Assembly (NCBI RefSeq): GCF_016808335.1
Contig: NC_053153.1
Coordinates: 12,721,033 to 12,785,032, forward strand
Origin: Panicum virgatum
Taxonomy: Eukaryota; Streptophyta; Magnoliopsida; Poales; Poaceae
DNA: 64,000 nucleotides
Direction: 5' to 3'
Shown: positions 28,517 to 39,598 of the stretch, in pieces
Layout: each line of letters begins with the position of its first letter
Numbering within the stretch: the first letter of the stretch is position 1
Position numbers and translations under genes: made by a program
Notes under the pieces: model-generated
The model's database searches: none
What the model was told of the DNA's origin: nothing
The model's input: only the letters and a program-made list of their open reading frames with translations

Positions 28517-29400
28517 GAGGTGAAAAATGAAGTCCAAGCAACGCTGCAACAGATAGATACTCGATCGGAATCCATCTCCGCCTCCGACGCAGCTGACCGA
28601 TTAGCGCAGAGGCGACGGACTCCGACTTCGAGTTGGTCTCGGTGACCGACACCGACCTCTATCGTCTTTGCCGAAACCGCAGCGGACTCTGGCCCAGCCG
28701 CAGACGAGCATCATAGATGCCCGGCAGTCGGCGGCTCCGCTTCATGAAGTGGGGAAAAGGAGCAGAGCGCTGCACGTACGGCTTGCTTGCCCGATGGAGA
28801 TGGACATGATGACGAGGCTGCTGCCCGACGACGCGCTCGCGGCGGTGCTCGCCCGCCTCGCGCCGCGCGGCCTGGCCGCGTGCCGCTGCGTCTGCAGGGC
28901 GTGGCGCGCCGTCGTCGACGCCCGCGGCCTGCTGCGCGCGGACCTCCTCTCTCGGTCGGCGGCGTCTACCTGGGCGTGTCCTACTGCGGGTTCCCGCCGC
29001 TCTTCCGCCGCCCCTCGGCGGCCATCCGCGGCGACCTCGACTACCTGCCGGGCACCGCGACGACCGACGGCGACGGCGACGACGCCAACTCCACCTGGTG
29101 GGTCCGGGGCCACTGCAACGGGCTCCTCTTGTTCCCCGAGCACGTGGTGAACCCTGCCACGCGACAGGTCGCGCGCCTCCCCCCACTGCCGGCCCAAGCA
29201 TCAGGGGACGGCTTCTACCGCAACGTGTATCTGGTGTTCGATCCGACTGTGTCGCCGCACTACGAGGTGTTCTCGATCCCCGCTGTTCCTTACCGAGAGG
29301 GGTCGGAATGGCCACCGTCGCCCTACACCATGTGCGTCTTCTCGTCGAGAACATGGCAGTGGGAGGAGAGATCCTTCGTCCGGGAAGGGCCTGCCAGGGG

Positions 29401-29658
29401 TGCTCTCGCCAGGAAATACAGCCACTATAATAGCTACAGCGTCTACTGGCGGGGAGCCCTGTACGTCCAATGCAAAGATAACTTTGTCATCAGGTAACTA
29501 TACTACTATATATAGTATGTGTGTGTGTGTGCTCTCGCCAGGAAATACAGCCACTATAATAGCTACAGCGTCTACTGGCGGGGAGCCCTGTACGTCCAAT
29601 GCAAAGATAACTTTGTCATCAGGTAACTATACTACTATATATAGTATGTGTGTGTGTA
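29401..29658. repeat. 129 bp tandem duplication over an exon-intron junction
   Basis: Copy 1 (29401-29529) spans the end of F-box exon 1, its CAG|GTAACT donor and a TG-rich tail; copy 2 (29530-29658) repeats all of it. Only the first donor keeps the reading frame, because reading through it meets TAA at once. Confidence 0.92.
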
Positions 29659-30355
29659 TATATATATTATTCAGCGCCCCGGCGGCGCTACCACCGTCCG
29701 ACGAGCCAGTAAAAGCACCGCTCTTTTTAAATTCGTAGCATAAACGTAGCTACTACAATCAATGCGCTTCAACTCCAACAAATTGACTGAGCACCCACTA
29801 GAGAGATAGTAAAAACTCCCATCTAAATGATTAATTAGACGCAAAACCTTTTACGGTCCATGTTGCCAACATCATCCATTTTAATACGAGGACGGTTGGA
29901 AACTCGGGGATTTTGCCATTAATACCACCTGCTGCAAATGGCGGCTTTTCCTCCCCTAATTTCCTCTCCCCCTCATTAATTGCCATCCCCTCTCTCCCTC
30001 ACCACCTAGGGGCCCTGCAAACTCGCCGGAGATGCTCATCCCTAGAGGCTCCGATGGACCAGTTGGAGACTCATGACGTCGGATCCCCCTCTCCCCTCGC
30101 CTCACCCGATGCTTCATCAAGTTGTGATTTGGGATGCCACCACCGTCGTCGACTGGGCATAGCCATGATTCAGGTGTCCACCTGGTGGGGCTCGACCACC
30201 ACTGCTGCCGGCTAGTCGGAGCCATTGGCTGCCATCAGCTCAACCTCTGGTGGAAACGAGGTGAGTTCAACCACACCTACATGCTTGTTCGATCCACCAC
30301 AATAGTTCTGAAGATTTTTACTCCTAATGCGTCATCAGAAGAAACTAAGAATGCA

Positions 30356-30451
30356 TTTTTACTCCTTGATCTGGATAGCAGCAGGCAGTTGATGATGTCC
30401 AAGGCACGGTGGTGCTCGCTTTTACTCCTTGATCTGGACAACAGAAGGCAG
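30356..30451. repeat. Short direct repeat in the F-box intron
   Basis: TTTTACTCCTTGATCTGGA followed by a CAG.AGGCAGT tail occurs at about 30357 and 30419, 62 bp apart. Noncoding. Confidence 0.6.
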
Positions 30452-31395
30452 TAACAACAACCACTCCATGATACACCGCACGGCGAGCACGCTACAGCAG
30501 CAGTTCATGGCTCTGTGTCCATCAGTTTATGACGATTTCAGAAGCTAGCAATCTTATTTTTTTTATCATTGTACTCAAGCTACCATTTTAGGAATTTTTA
30601 TCTCATCCAAATGATGTCCATAGTTCCAAAATTTTTTTTGTAGTAGTAACATCACGCGCTGCAATTAATACTCCCACTGAAAGCCTTATAGCTTCCTGTA
30701 AGAAAACTTTGTGCCACGTTTGATATCAATATTTTTTTACTATGCATAAGTAATTGATTCATATTCAACTTTTAGTATCAAATTACTTTTCAATTCAACT
30801 TGTAGTAATTATTCCTATATTGTACTTTTCGACACAACTAACAATAATTTATCTCTCCTGATAACTCGTAGTGTAATTGCTCATATACACTCGATATAAT
30901 ATTTTAGTGTTCAAAGGAATGTAGAATAGGCAAGGAGTAATAACTAACTTGTATTTTAGTGTTCACATAGGCAAGGAGTAATAAATGTCCGTATAAACAA
31001 GAAATAATCCTTGGAGACCAAGTGTATAACTGTGTAGAATTCAGCAGGTGCCCGAGGATCCAAGAAATCAATGGTGCTGAAAATCAGATGTAAAATTTGT
31101 CTACATCTAGTTTTTATGGTTGCAGAACAAACTAGTAGATTTTTACGGTCCTAGAGCTTGGCCGACCTCTGGTTGGAAGTGCTGCTGCTGCGCTTTTTAC
31201 TCCCACCCACGTCAACAACATAATTTTAGCTTGTCAGGTTGTCAGGAGGTCCGGCGACTGCGCGCATGATTACCGGTTAACTAAAACTGCACAAAAACTT
31301 CCAGCAGAGGTGCTTTATTGACATGTCTGACCGTCAAAAGTGCAATCATTTCCATTACCGCGACAACCCAGTGTCTCCGTGGCCAACTCTGCATT

Positions 31396-31479
31396 AAAAT
31401 CATTCATTAACCCTCTTTTTACTACCCCTCAATGTTTAAAATCATTCATTAACCCTCTTTTTACTACCCCTCAATGTTT
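31396..31479. repeat. 42 bp perfect tandem duplication
   Basis: Two identical copies (31396-31437 and 31438-31479) containing CATTAACCCTCTTTTTACTA, 117 bp before the acceptor of F-box exon 2. Confidence 0.9.
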
Positions 31480-32031
31480 GCACCGTAATTTCTCCCGCCG
31501 GACTGTGGGCGAGCGTTGAATACTATTCAACATCCGGGATGCTAAATAGACCAGTCATATATATATCATTTAATTTTGACGACTACTGATTGCAGACTTG
31601 ACCTGTCCGCTAGCAAGTACCTTCTGATTGAACCACCGGAACTTGGCCCATGGGGATATTATCAGCTTCATGTAGGAAAATCGGAGAAGGGTGTGTACTG
31701 CACGTATATCCCTTATCGGAGTCGACTGAAGGTCTGGTTCCTTAACGAATCGTCTGACAAGATGGAGTGGGTGTTGAAATGTGAGAATGACCTTGAGCCC
31801 ACGCAAGTATGCCGCTTCAGTCACGATGAACGAGTCGATACCCCCTGGCTGTTACACTGCTACAATGAAGATAAATACTATGCCGATTGTTATTACAGTG
31901 ACGACGAATCACCAGCATACCACCGAAGCGGAGACGGATGGCCTTCTGATAATGATATGGCTCTCTATAGGAAAGGTTTCCGATCTCTTTCTTTCCTCGG
32001 ATTTCATCCTTTCAAGAGGTTGCCTTCATAA

Positions 32032-32389
32032 GACTATCTCCAACACATGACCTATACCCAAATTTGAGTCATTCACAGTGTATTTGCCTGCCAAAAACAC
32101 TCCCCAACAGCTGACCTAAACAGGTGACGCATTTTGGGTACTGGACCGAAGGCAAGGCAAAACTGCGTCGTTCAGGACGAGAGACGCAAACCTCTGGCGC
32201 CGGTAGCGGTGGGCCCAGGGCGCGGCTCCTCCCTCCCTTCCGGTTGCTGGGATGGGGCGAGGGCGATGCCATTTTGGGTCGCTATCCGCTGTTGGAGACC
32301 GGGTAGTTTTGCGTTACTTGGGCTTTCCCTGTACGCCACCCAAACATCAAATAGGTCTCGTTTTTGCCTTGTGTCTGTTGGAGACAGTC
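32032..32389. mobile_element. Tourist/PIF-Harbinger-type MITE in the F-box pseudogene
   Basis: Terminal inverted repeats are GACTATCTCCAACA (left) and GACTGTCTCCAACA (right, complemented). A TAA duplication flanks them (32029-32031 and 32390-32392), the 3 bp TWA target of PIF/Harbinger. The 358 bp element has a GC-rich interior and no transposase. It splits the C-terminal part of the F-box gene. The termini match those of the element at 46784. Confidence 0.85.
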
Positions 32390-32571
32390 TAAGTGAGTCA
32401 CACGAAATAGGGCTTGCCTATCACTTGAACAACTCAAGGATTGAAGACTTAGGCAGCTTAATCCTAAAGCGTGTCCTAAAGGACATAAGCCAATCTTTTG
32501 TGTACACACCATGTTGGATAGGCGAGCTCCCTACAAAGAATTATGTTAGAAACGCCCAATCTTTCTATTAA

Positions 32572-33417
32572 ACAGTTGAACGAATGAAAATAGCCCTTCT
32601 TGTGACTTATGTACGATTTGACCAGCCAAATTATTGTTTTTTTTCATTTTTTAATCAAGTTTCATGGCTACTTTTGGATCCAAACATGCCAAACTCACGC
32701 CCTCTTGCTTGCTTCATGTTTTTTTTACCATGTGAGCAACACCATGTTGCGTTGTGGGCTTGTAGCTTATGCAGAGATAAGAGATTTAATATCGCGAGTA
32801 CGAGAAAAGAGGCACGAAATATATACCAAACCAAATAAACATGGCACCTAGGCATCTGGGTTAGCTAGCAGGATGAAGAGCAAAACCTCCATGATCCTGC
32901 AAAGCCTGCCAACACATGGCTGCTTGACGAAACTAGACGACACCGGAGACGGTGTCGAGCTCCATGGGCAACAACTAGAAGTCTAGAACAACACACTATG
33001 ACACCACAGATACGTTCCCATGGAAATCATCTAAACTAGAGCATCTATAGCCACCTCTGATCGATGGATGGGGAGACAACCGTTAGAGGTCTTGGTGCAT
33101 CAGTGCCGCGCCTGTGCCTCCTCCAGCTTCCTTGATGGTGATGCCTATCTCATCGTCGTCTTCCTCATCGTTTTCATCTTTGCCATGGTTCCGGCCTAAA
33201 CCTACACATACCTCTCTCGGCCGCTTGAGAAGATCGAGGATGGAAAGTGCATGGACCGCATCGCAAATCCAATCAAGCAATCGCCCGCTAGTTCTGAATC
33301 CAACACTCGATTTGACACGATGCTAGCTGTCAGTACCCACAAAATCAAATAGAAGGCTTCCATCCCAGCGCACCCATGTGGTGGACCCCATCCTGATTAA
33401 AGCACCGCACCTGTGTG
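32572..33417. other. Intergenic region
   Basis: No recognised gene or repeat boundary. Open frames at 33083-33326 on both strands are short and low-complexity. Confidence 0.4.
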
Positions 33418-33878
33418 TAAGGATGAAAACGGAGTGAAAAATTTACGTCCCGTCCCGCCCGTATTTTTATATTTATCCCGTCTATTTCTATATTTACAGA
33501 AAAATACGGTAATGGGACGGGAAGCGGGAAGGGTATTAGTTCCGTATTTATAAAATCCGGGAAAAAAATAGACACACCATATGTACTTTATGTTCCTCAA
33601 CATCAATACATGTACTTCACGTAGAAACAAGAAATATTGATCATATTTTTTAAAAATAGCTTGTGCAAAGGAGTGTCTAGCGTTATATTCATGCGAAGTG
33701 AATGGTGATTAATGCATTCCGGTATATTTTCCGGTTCCCGCCCGTTTCCGTAACCGTTATATCCTGTTTCCGCTCCCGTACCCGGCTATTCCGCTCCCGC
33801 TCCCATTTTCCGTAATAAAAACAGAAATGGAAATGGTTCAAGGATTTTTCTGCTCGTTCCTGTCCGTTTTCATCCCTG
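33418..33878. mobile_element. hAT-type nonautonomous element
   Basis: Inverted ends GGATGAAAACGG and CCGTTTTCATCC lie just inside the termini. An 8 bp duplication with one mismatch (CCTGTGTG at 33410-33417, CCTATGTG at 33879-33886) flanks the 461 bp unit, as expected for hAT. The interior is rich in CCCGTCCCG and TTCCGCTCCCG motifs, the usual subterminal repeats. No coding sequence. Confidence 0.8.
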
Positions 33879-33886
33879 CCTATGTG

Positions 33887-34310
33887 ATGCACAATTTTCT
33901 AGTAGAGAGAGCTATTCTTATTTACATCTGCCACCGAGCGGAGTGGTGGAGCTCCAATGGGAGTCCAATAAGTTTTTTTTATCATAATCCTATCTCAAAA
34001 TTTTGGCCACCAATTTATGTTCATAATTTTTAGCTTATATTTTGCTTTCACAATTTTTTCACCTTTTTTCCTCTGTCTCAGATCCAGATTATGTGCCAAT
34101 TTTTGTTCATAAATTATGTGTACAAAAAAAGTTCACAAATTATGTTCACACATGGTATATATTTATTTTTTTCATAACTTCTATCTACATAGTTTATTTT
34201 TCATGATTCATGAAGTATGTGAAAAACCTTTGCGCACAAGTTATGTGCATGCTTTGTATTCACTAGTTATGTGAAAAAAATTGTGTGCGCCATTCTATGT
34301 TCATAAGTTA
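33887..34310. other. AT-rich intergenic DNA
   Basis: Repeated short TTATGTTCACA/TTCATAA-type motifs with no coding potential. It looks like decayed transposon sequence. Confidence 0.35.
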
Positions 34311-34312
34311 TA

Positions 34313-34546
34313 CTCACTCCGTTCTAAATTATAGGTCATTTGACTTTTTTGACACCAAATTTGACCACTCGTCTTATTCAAAAAATTTATGCAAATATAG
34401 TCAAATTTAAACCATTCTTTAAGAACTTGTATTAATAAAGCAAGCCACAACAAAAGAAGTGATGTTTTGCACAAATTTTTGAATAAAACGAGTAGTCAAA
34501 CTTGGGGTTGAAAAAGTCAAACGACTACAATTTGGAAAGGAGGGAG
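34313..34546 (+). mobile_element. Stowaway MITE, copy A
   Basis: The 234 bp element begins CTCACTCCGTTCTAAATTAT and ends with the complement of the same terminus (GGAAAGGAGGGAG), flanked by TA on both sides. Its interior (AGTCAAATTTAAACCATTCT) is found inverted in the equally long element at 45693. Members of this family are mobilised by mariner-like transposases. Confidence 0.9.
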
Positions 34547-34827
34547 TACAAGTTTATTCATAAACTTTTTGCATCTAAATTCCTGGAGTGCAAATTTATT
34601 TGTATGTATAAATTTTGACTAGGTAATATGCTCATGCGTTGCTACGGACAAAATTGGTAAGCATCGGAGATGTATAGTCATTCATGCGTTAATTTGTAAG
34701 GATCTACGTGATCGAGTCGTGAACGAAGTGCTAGTCCGATACGCATACGAGATGGACTAAAGCTGACCTGTCAATGATACAACACGGATTAAACTTAAAT
34801 TTTAGATGGAAATATTATGTGCTTTAG

Positions 34828-34976
34828 CAGTGGCGGATCCAGACTAGAAAAGAAGGGGGGCTCAACTACACACTGTTCATCTTCAACCTTGAGCTTTCTT
34901 CAATGGCAGGGGAAAAAAATCAAGGGGGGCTCCAGTGGAGTTTCCGGGGGCAGGGGCCCTGCTGGATCCGCCCCTG
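34828..34976. mobile_element. hAT-type MITE, 149 bp
   Basis: Ends CAGTGGCGGATCCAG and CTGGATCCGCCCCTG form terminal inverted repeats. A perfect 8 bp duplication TGCTTTAG flanks the element (34820-34827 and 34977-34984). The 5'-CAGNGGCGGA terminus is a common grass hAT signature. Confidence 0.93.
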
Positions 34977-36600
34977 TGCTTTAGAACTAGATCTAGATGT
35001 AGATAGAGAAATTTTGTGTACGAAATTACATGCGCCAGAGAAAAATTGACAGCGCGCGAGGCGCCCAAGAGGATGCGGAAGGCTCGAGAGAAGCTAGAAA
35101 GGTAATACTCCCTCGTCCCATAATGTAAGCACTTGTAGGACTCAAAAATTTTCCCACAATATAAGCATTTGTGCTGTCTTATGGGTCCCACACACACATT
35201 GGATTCCCCAGCTCGCAATACCCATCGTGCGCTGAGAAAAGAAAGGGAAAAAAATCCCCAATCTCTCGTAATCTCCTTCCCCACAACCGCAAGCGCCCCA
35301 CCCTGCTCCCTCCGCCGGCGAGCCGGCCAGCCGCTCCGCCTCCTCGCTGCTCCCTCCACCAGCGGATCGAGCGCCCCTCCGCCCCCTCCCTGCTCCCTCC
35401 ACCGGCGGATCTAGCGACAGTGGTGGCGGCGGTGTAGGGGCTCGCGGTGGTCGCGTGGGTGGGTCGCGGCGGAAGCCACGCCGTGGAGTAGGGCGAGGGG
35501 AGGAGGCGAGCTGCGCTGTGAGCGGCAGGGGGAGGTCGAATCGGCGCTGGCCTCGAGCGGCGGCGGCGGGCCTCGAGTGGCGGAGGCGGGCCTCGAGCGA
35601 GTGGCAGCCGTGGCGGGCCTCAAGCGGCGGCCTGCCATCCTTCCCCCTCCCCTGAGTGCGCCGCCGCCCTCCTTCCCCCTCCCCTACGCGCACGTGACGA
35701 GCAGGGACGAGCGCCCTTCCCCCATCCGGCGCTTCGTCATTGGCCTCCTTCCTCCCCCATGGAAGGGACGACTGAGGCGAGGTCATGAGGGGGCGATGCG
35801 TCGTGCTATGGCGGCGTTGGCGTGGCTCCCTGACGAGGACGCTGGTGCTAGAGCAGTGGTGTCGGTGGGACCAGCAAATGCGGGGTGCGCGGGAGCAGCG
35901 GACACGGCGGCGGGAGGCGCGGCGGCTATGTTCGCGGCACGCGCTGCGGCGGCGTTGGCGGGCCATGCTGCGGCCGCTCCGTGGCCGGCTGCAGCGGCGC
36001 CTACGGGTGGCGCATCCCCGGTGTTTGCAGGGCGTGTTGGTCCCCTTCCGTCTGCAGCCTTGGATTGTGCCGCAACGGCGGCTCCTCCAGTGACTTGGTG
36101 TGCAACCGGCCAAGCTGCGATGATAGTTCTGCCTGAGCACCTTCATCAAATGGGTAATCGTCTACATCTCTCCTTCGTGGCCATATGTTGACATCTTTTG
36201 GATAATGCTACGTGTATAATGGATGATGGTAGTACTAGTGTGTATAATGGATGATGGCAGTACTAGTCAGAAGGATAGTTGACTGTGGTAGTCGATTGGG
36301 TGATGCTTTTGTGCCTCATGACATGCTTTTGTGACTGTGGTGTTAACTCATGTATAAATCAATGGCAGTATATGAATAATCCCATAAGCATAAAAGCATG
36401 TATTATAGTTCCATTAGTTTGCACCAAAAGACATATGCTTCCTTCCTCCCCATACCACCAACATCTACAGCAAACGACATAACTTCCCTCTTACCCCTGT
36501 ATGACCTAGCAATATATACACCAAAAGACATGCTTCCCTCCTCCCCACACCTGAACAAGCATCATGTACAGCAAAATACCCATCCTTCCCGTTGCACTTA

Positions 36601-38475
36601 TTATGCAGCAGCCAGTTGTTGTAGGACAGCTTCATACAGCTCCTCATCGACACTAAGGCTATCAGGAAGCATTCCTGCAGCCTCTAGCCCATTCTTGTTC
36701 ATATGGGGGATCTTATATCCATTTCCTCCTCCTTTTTTCATGACTTCTATCATGCACCCTTGTAGAGTCAAGAAGACATTTCTAATTTTGGATTCATCAT
36801 AAGAACAAAACTCTCTTTGCACATTCCGAATTAACTCATCCATGTTCTTGGACCTTGTAAGAAATGTCTTTGATTGTAGGGATGCGAAGAAACCCAGGTC
36901 TAGAACATTTAAATCCGGTGAGTTAGCTGGCTGGTTAAAGATGCGAATGTCTAGCCCAGTTTGGCGAACCGCGAGACAAAATGCTTCATCATTTGGTTCT
37001 ATATGTGTGCGTGCGTTATCTTGTTGGATCCAGATTGTCTCTCGTCTCGCTTCCCGGGGCCACTTTGTAACAATAGCTGGAAGAACCTTAGTGATAAGGT
37101 AGCTTCTACTAACATCTCTTGTTACATTGATTGGTTTTGTGACTAGAGTACCCTTGTCTCTATATTTGCTGCCTCTTTGTGCTGGTTCCTGCAACAAGAG
37201 ACAGCAGAATTAAATTGGCAACCTTGGCCTAACGCAAACAAACAAAAAACATCTGCATTGGTGAGTAGAAGTACACCTGTCTCACAAAGGGCCATATGCC
37301 TAGTTTGCCATCGAAGTAGCATTTCCCTTCATTATCATATCTTGGCTCAGTTACAGCACATAGGAGCATACATTTAGGAATAGAATTCTTGTTATGAATT
37401 GTTCTCAACGGATCCTCTTCCTCGGGCAGCATGTAGTACTTCTTTGCTTTTTTGTGGTGTTGAACCATTTCTCGTCAATGTGAATAATGTTTTTCATATC
37501 AATAAACTGCAATGTACCACCATCTATCATGGATACACAATATTGCAGCCGTGCCTTCTTGTTGTCATCTCGCAAATATGGCTTGAGAGTGTTTGAGTGT
37601 CGAGGTAACTTGCCTTGTGTGAACCAGCGGTGCAGTGTGGATCTTGTGACACCTAGTTCATGAGCTAGAGCCCTAAGAGTGGTCCTTTTATCCAAAGGTA
37701 TTGTTGCAATTCTAGACATATCAATGGCAACCTTTTTGCGACCACAATTTTTTTTCCTTTTGCATGATACATCAACCGGCACACCTTCAGCAAGGCACTT
37801 CTTTGCCGTCCTCCATATGGATTGCACACAGCACCTATTAACATTAAACAAATTGGCTACTATTGTGGTGGTCCTTCGGCAAATCTGACATGAAAATCGA
37901 CAGCATACACATCGGCGTCCTCATCTACGCAGTAGCAGTAAAAAGCAATGTAAGACAAAACCTGAATGCCATCATTAGTTCAAAAGTACTCTTAACCTTG
38001 CACATACTGTACCTTCCACCTCTTCCTGAAAATCAATGTTTGATTCAAAGTTTGCTTCTGTTGCAGGTGCATTGTACCCATCCACTTCATCTACTGTATA
38101 TGGAAGAGTGAGAAAACTCAGGTAAAACCCATAAGCAAAGCATCCAAAGTGTATGTATGCATGAAAACTCTATGCTGTGATCCAACAAATTCTCTAACCT
38201 AATTCATATGCCACCATGTTGAGGTCAAAAGAAGGTGCTCCATAAGCATCTCTCATGGAGTGGCCTCTACCAAGAGGTGGGTGGTCCTGGCCGTGAGGTA
38301 AACCTCCAAAAGGGTCATCTTCTTCAGCTGGAGGAAGGTTGAGGTCCACAGCCATGGAGTCGTGGATTTGCTGGAAGTGTAGAGTTCCACAGCCATAGTC
38401 TTGGCAGTGAGGTAAACCTCCAAAAGGGTCATCTTCTTCATCTTCAGCTGGTGGAAGGTTGAGGTCCACAACCAT
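36601..38475 (-). pseudogene. Plant mariner (DD39D) transposase, frameshifted
   Basis: Recognisable coding blocks are 38199-38475, about 38013-38093, about 37450-37890, 37278-37470 and 36601-37188. The N-terminus carries repeated DLNLPPAE acidic motifs. A helix-turn-helix DNA-binding region follows (TTLRALAHELGVTRSTLHRW). The catalytic triad is visible: D in NIIHIDEKWF, D in WIQQDNARTH, and 39 residues later D in SPDLNVLDLGFF. At about 37449 the frame shifts by one at ACAAAAAAG, directly after EKWFNTTKK, so no single open frame encodes the full enzyme. The junction between the second and third blocks is also unclear in phase. The C-terminus is intact to the stop at 36601. It is probably no longer autonomous, unless frameshifting occurs. 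Confidence 0.85.
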
Positions 38476-38520
38476 GGAGTTGTGGATTTGCTGGAAGTGT
38501 AGAGTTGCTTTGGTGCTTCT
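38293..38520 (-). repeat. 114 bp tandem duplication in the transposase N-terminus
   Basis: The segment GTGAGGTAAACCTCC.. to GGAAGTGTAGAGTT occurs twice, 114 bp (38 codons) apart. It duplicates the encoded DLNLPPAE..DDPFGGLPH motif in frame. Confidence 0.85.
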
Positions 38521-39598
38521 GGATGTTGTGGTCCAAAGAGGGTCTTATGTACTGCTGCTGCTTTCGGTTGGCTTTTGGGTGGTTTGAACTTCCCGCTTGC
38601 ATTTTGGCGCTCGCGTGAAAAGCTGTAGTGAGTGGTGGAATGTACTAGTACCTGTACTTTTTTATTTGGCCACTCATGATTGCGTTTTGTATCTCACGAA
38701 TCAGCTCAGGGGCACATGCGTCATTTTACCACACTGTTATTTTTTGCTTTTGAATGCTTCAAGTGCTTAGATTGTGGGACGGAGGGAGTAGTATAAACAC
38801 ATCCGGGCACGCGTGCTCTATTACCCGAAAAGGAAAGTACGCTAATGTCGGAAATCGATCGCTCGAATCCCTCCCGCCCGCTAATTAGCAAAACTCGGAC
38901 CGCATTATGGACGCCGATCTTCTCGAGCCCATGCCCTCCACGCCTTCTCCTCACGCGCCAGTCGCCTCCCACCGAAACACGAGGTACGACAGGTCCACCC
39001 AGCGCGGCACGAGCTCAGCCTGCTCCGTGGTGATGAAGGTCTCGCTCTCCCAATCCCCGCTGAACGCCTCGCGGATCGGCTTCCACCGCAGCGACTCCGA
39101 CGTCATGACCATCAAAAGCCTGACCAGCGCCGCTGCCTCGGCGCCGGGCTCCGGGGTCGCGCCCGGGCGGGAGAGCGCCCGGATCGCCTCCAGCGCCGAC
39201 GCCCTCCCCAGAGGCACCGCGGGGAGGTTCTGGTGGCCGCCGATGAGGTGGTCGTATGAGGCGTTGAAGGGGAGCGTGGTCGAGTTGGGGAAGAATGGCT
39301 CGAAGCCGGGGAACGCGTGCCAGAGCCCGGCGCCGTCGGCGAAGGCCATCACGCCGGCGTCGGCGTCCGAGAGCGCCAGCGTGACGCGGTCCTCGTCGGA
39401 GCAGCCGGCGAGGTGGAGCTTTATGGTTCTCGCCGGCGGGGTTCCGTCCTCGGCGTCCTTGATGGATAGGTACCTGTGGCCCTCGAACTCCAGTATCGGC
39501 GGGTTGTCGCACAACGTGCGGCGGAGCGCGTCGAACAGCTCCCTGTGTGGCCGGGTGCACAGGTTGTAAAAAGCTAGGTGGACGTCGATGGCTTCGTA

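Larger units (their letters stand above)
28794..32571 (+). pseudogene. F-box protein gene with F-box-associated domain, multiply disrupted
   Basis: Exon 1 (28794-29493) starts with a clear F-box (LLPDDALAAVLARLAPRGL.. CRCVCRAWRAVV, residues about 6-40), the Skp1-binding module of SCF ubiquitin ligases. At about 28943-28953 (the CTCCTCTCTC run) the frame breaks by one base, then continues with VGGVYLGVSYCG to a donor at 29494. Exon 2 (31596-32031) carries an F-box-associated domain with YYQLHVGKSEKG and GFRSLSFLGFHPFK. A second one-base loss near 32016 brings the TAA at 32029 into frame. A Harbinger MITE sits exactly at that TAA. Beyond it the gene resumes with HEIGLAYHLNNSRIEDLG and SQSFVYTPCWIGELP, a usual ending for this grass F-box class. 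The donor region is tandemly duplicated (29401-29658). With these lesions it is most likely nonfunctional. Confidence 0.85.
35108..38788. mobile_element. Mariner-like element (3.68 kb) with transposase
   Basis: The left end is CTCCCTCGTCCCATAATG with TAAGCACTTG inside; the right end, complemented, reads CTCCCTCCGTCCCACAATC with TAAGCACTTG. TA flanks both ends. Between them lies a minus-strand DD39D plant mariner transposase (36601-38475), now frameshifted. The termini closely resemble those of Stowaway MITEs in the window. About 0.9 kb of GC-rich sequence (35230-36130) at the transposase 3' side is not part of a standard mariner. A 28 bp tandem repeat sits at 36213-36268. Confidence 0.92.

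Noticed and set aside
35142..36149. 335-codon minus-strand frame
   Set aside because: Extends from GC-rich block into the mariner terminus; Arg/Pro-rich with no domain. Treated as part of the unexplained block instead of a gene.
37435..37465. Calling programmed frameshifting in the transposase as a fact
   Set aside because: A one-base change in a homopolymer explains it equally well; reported only as a finding to test.
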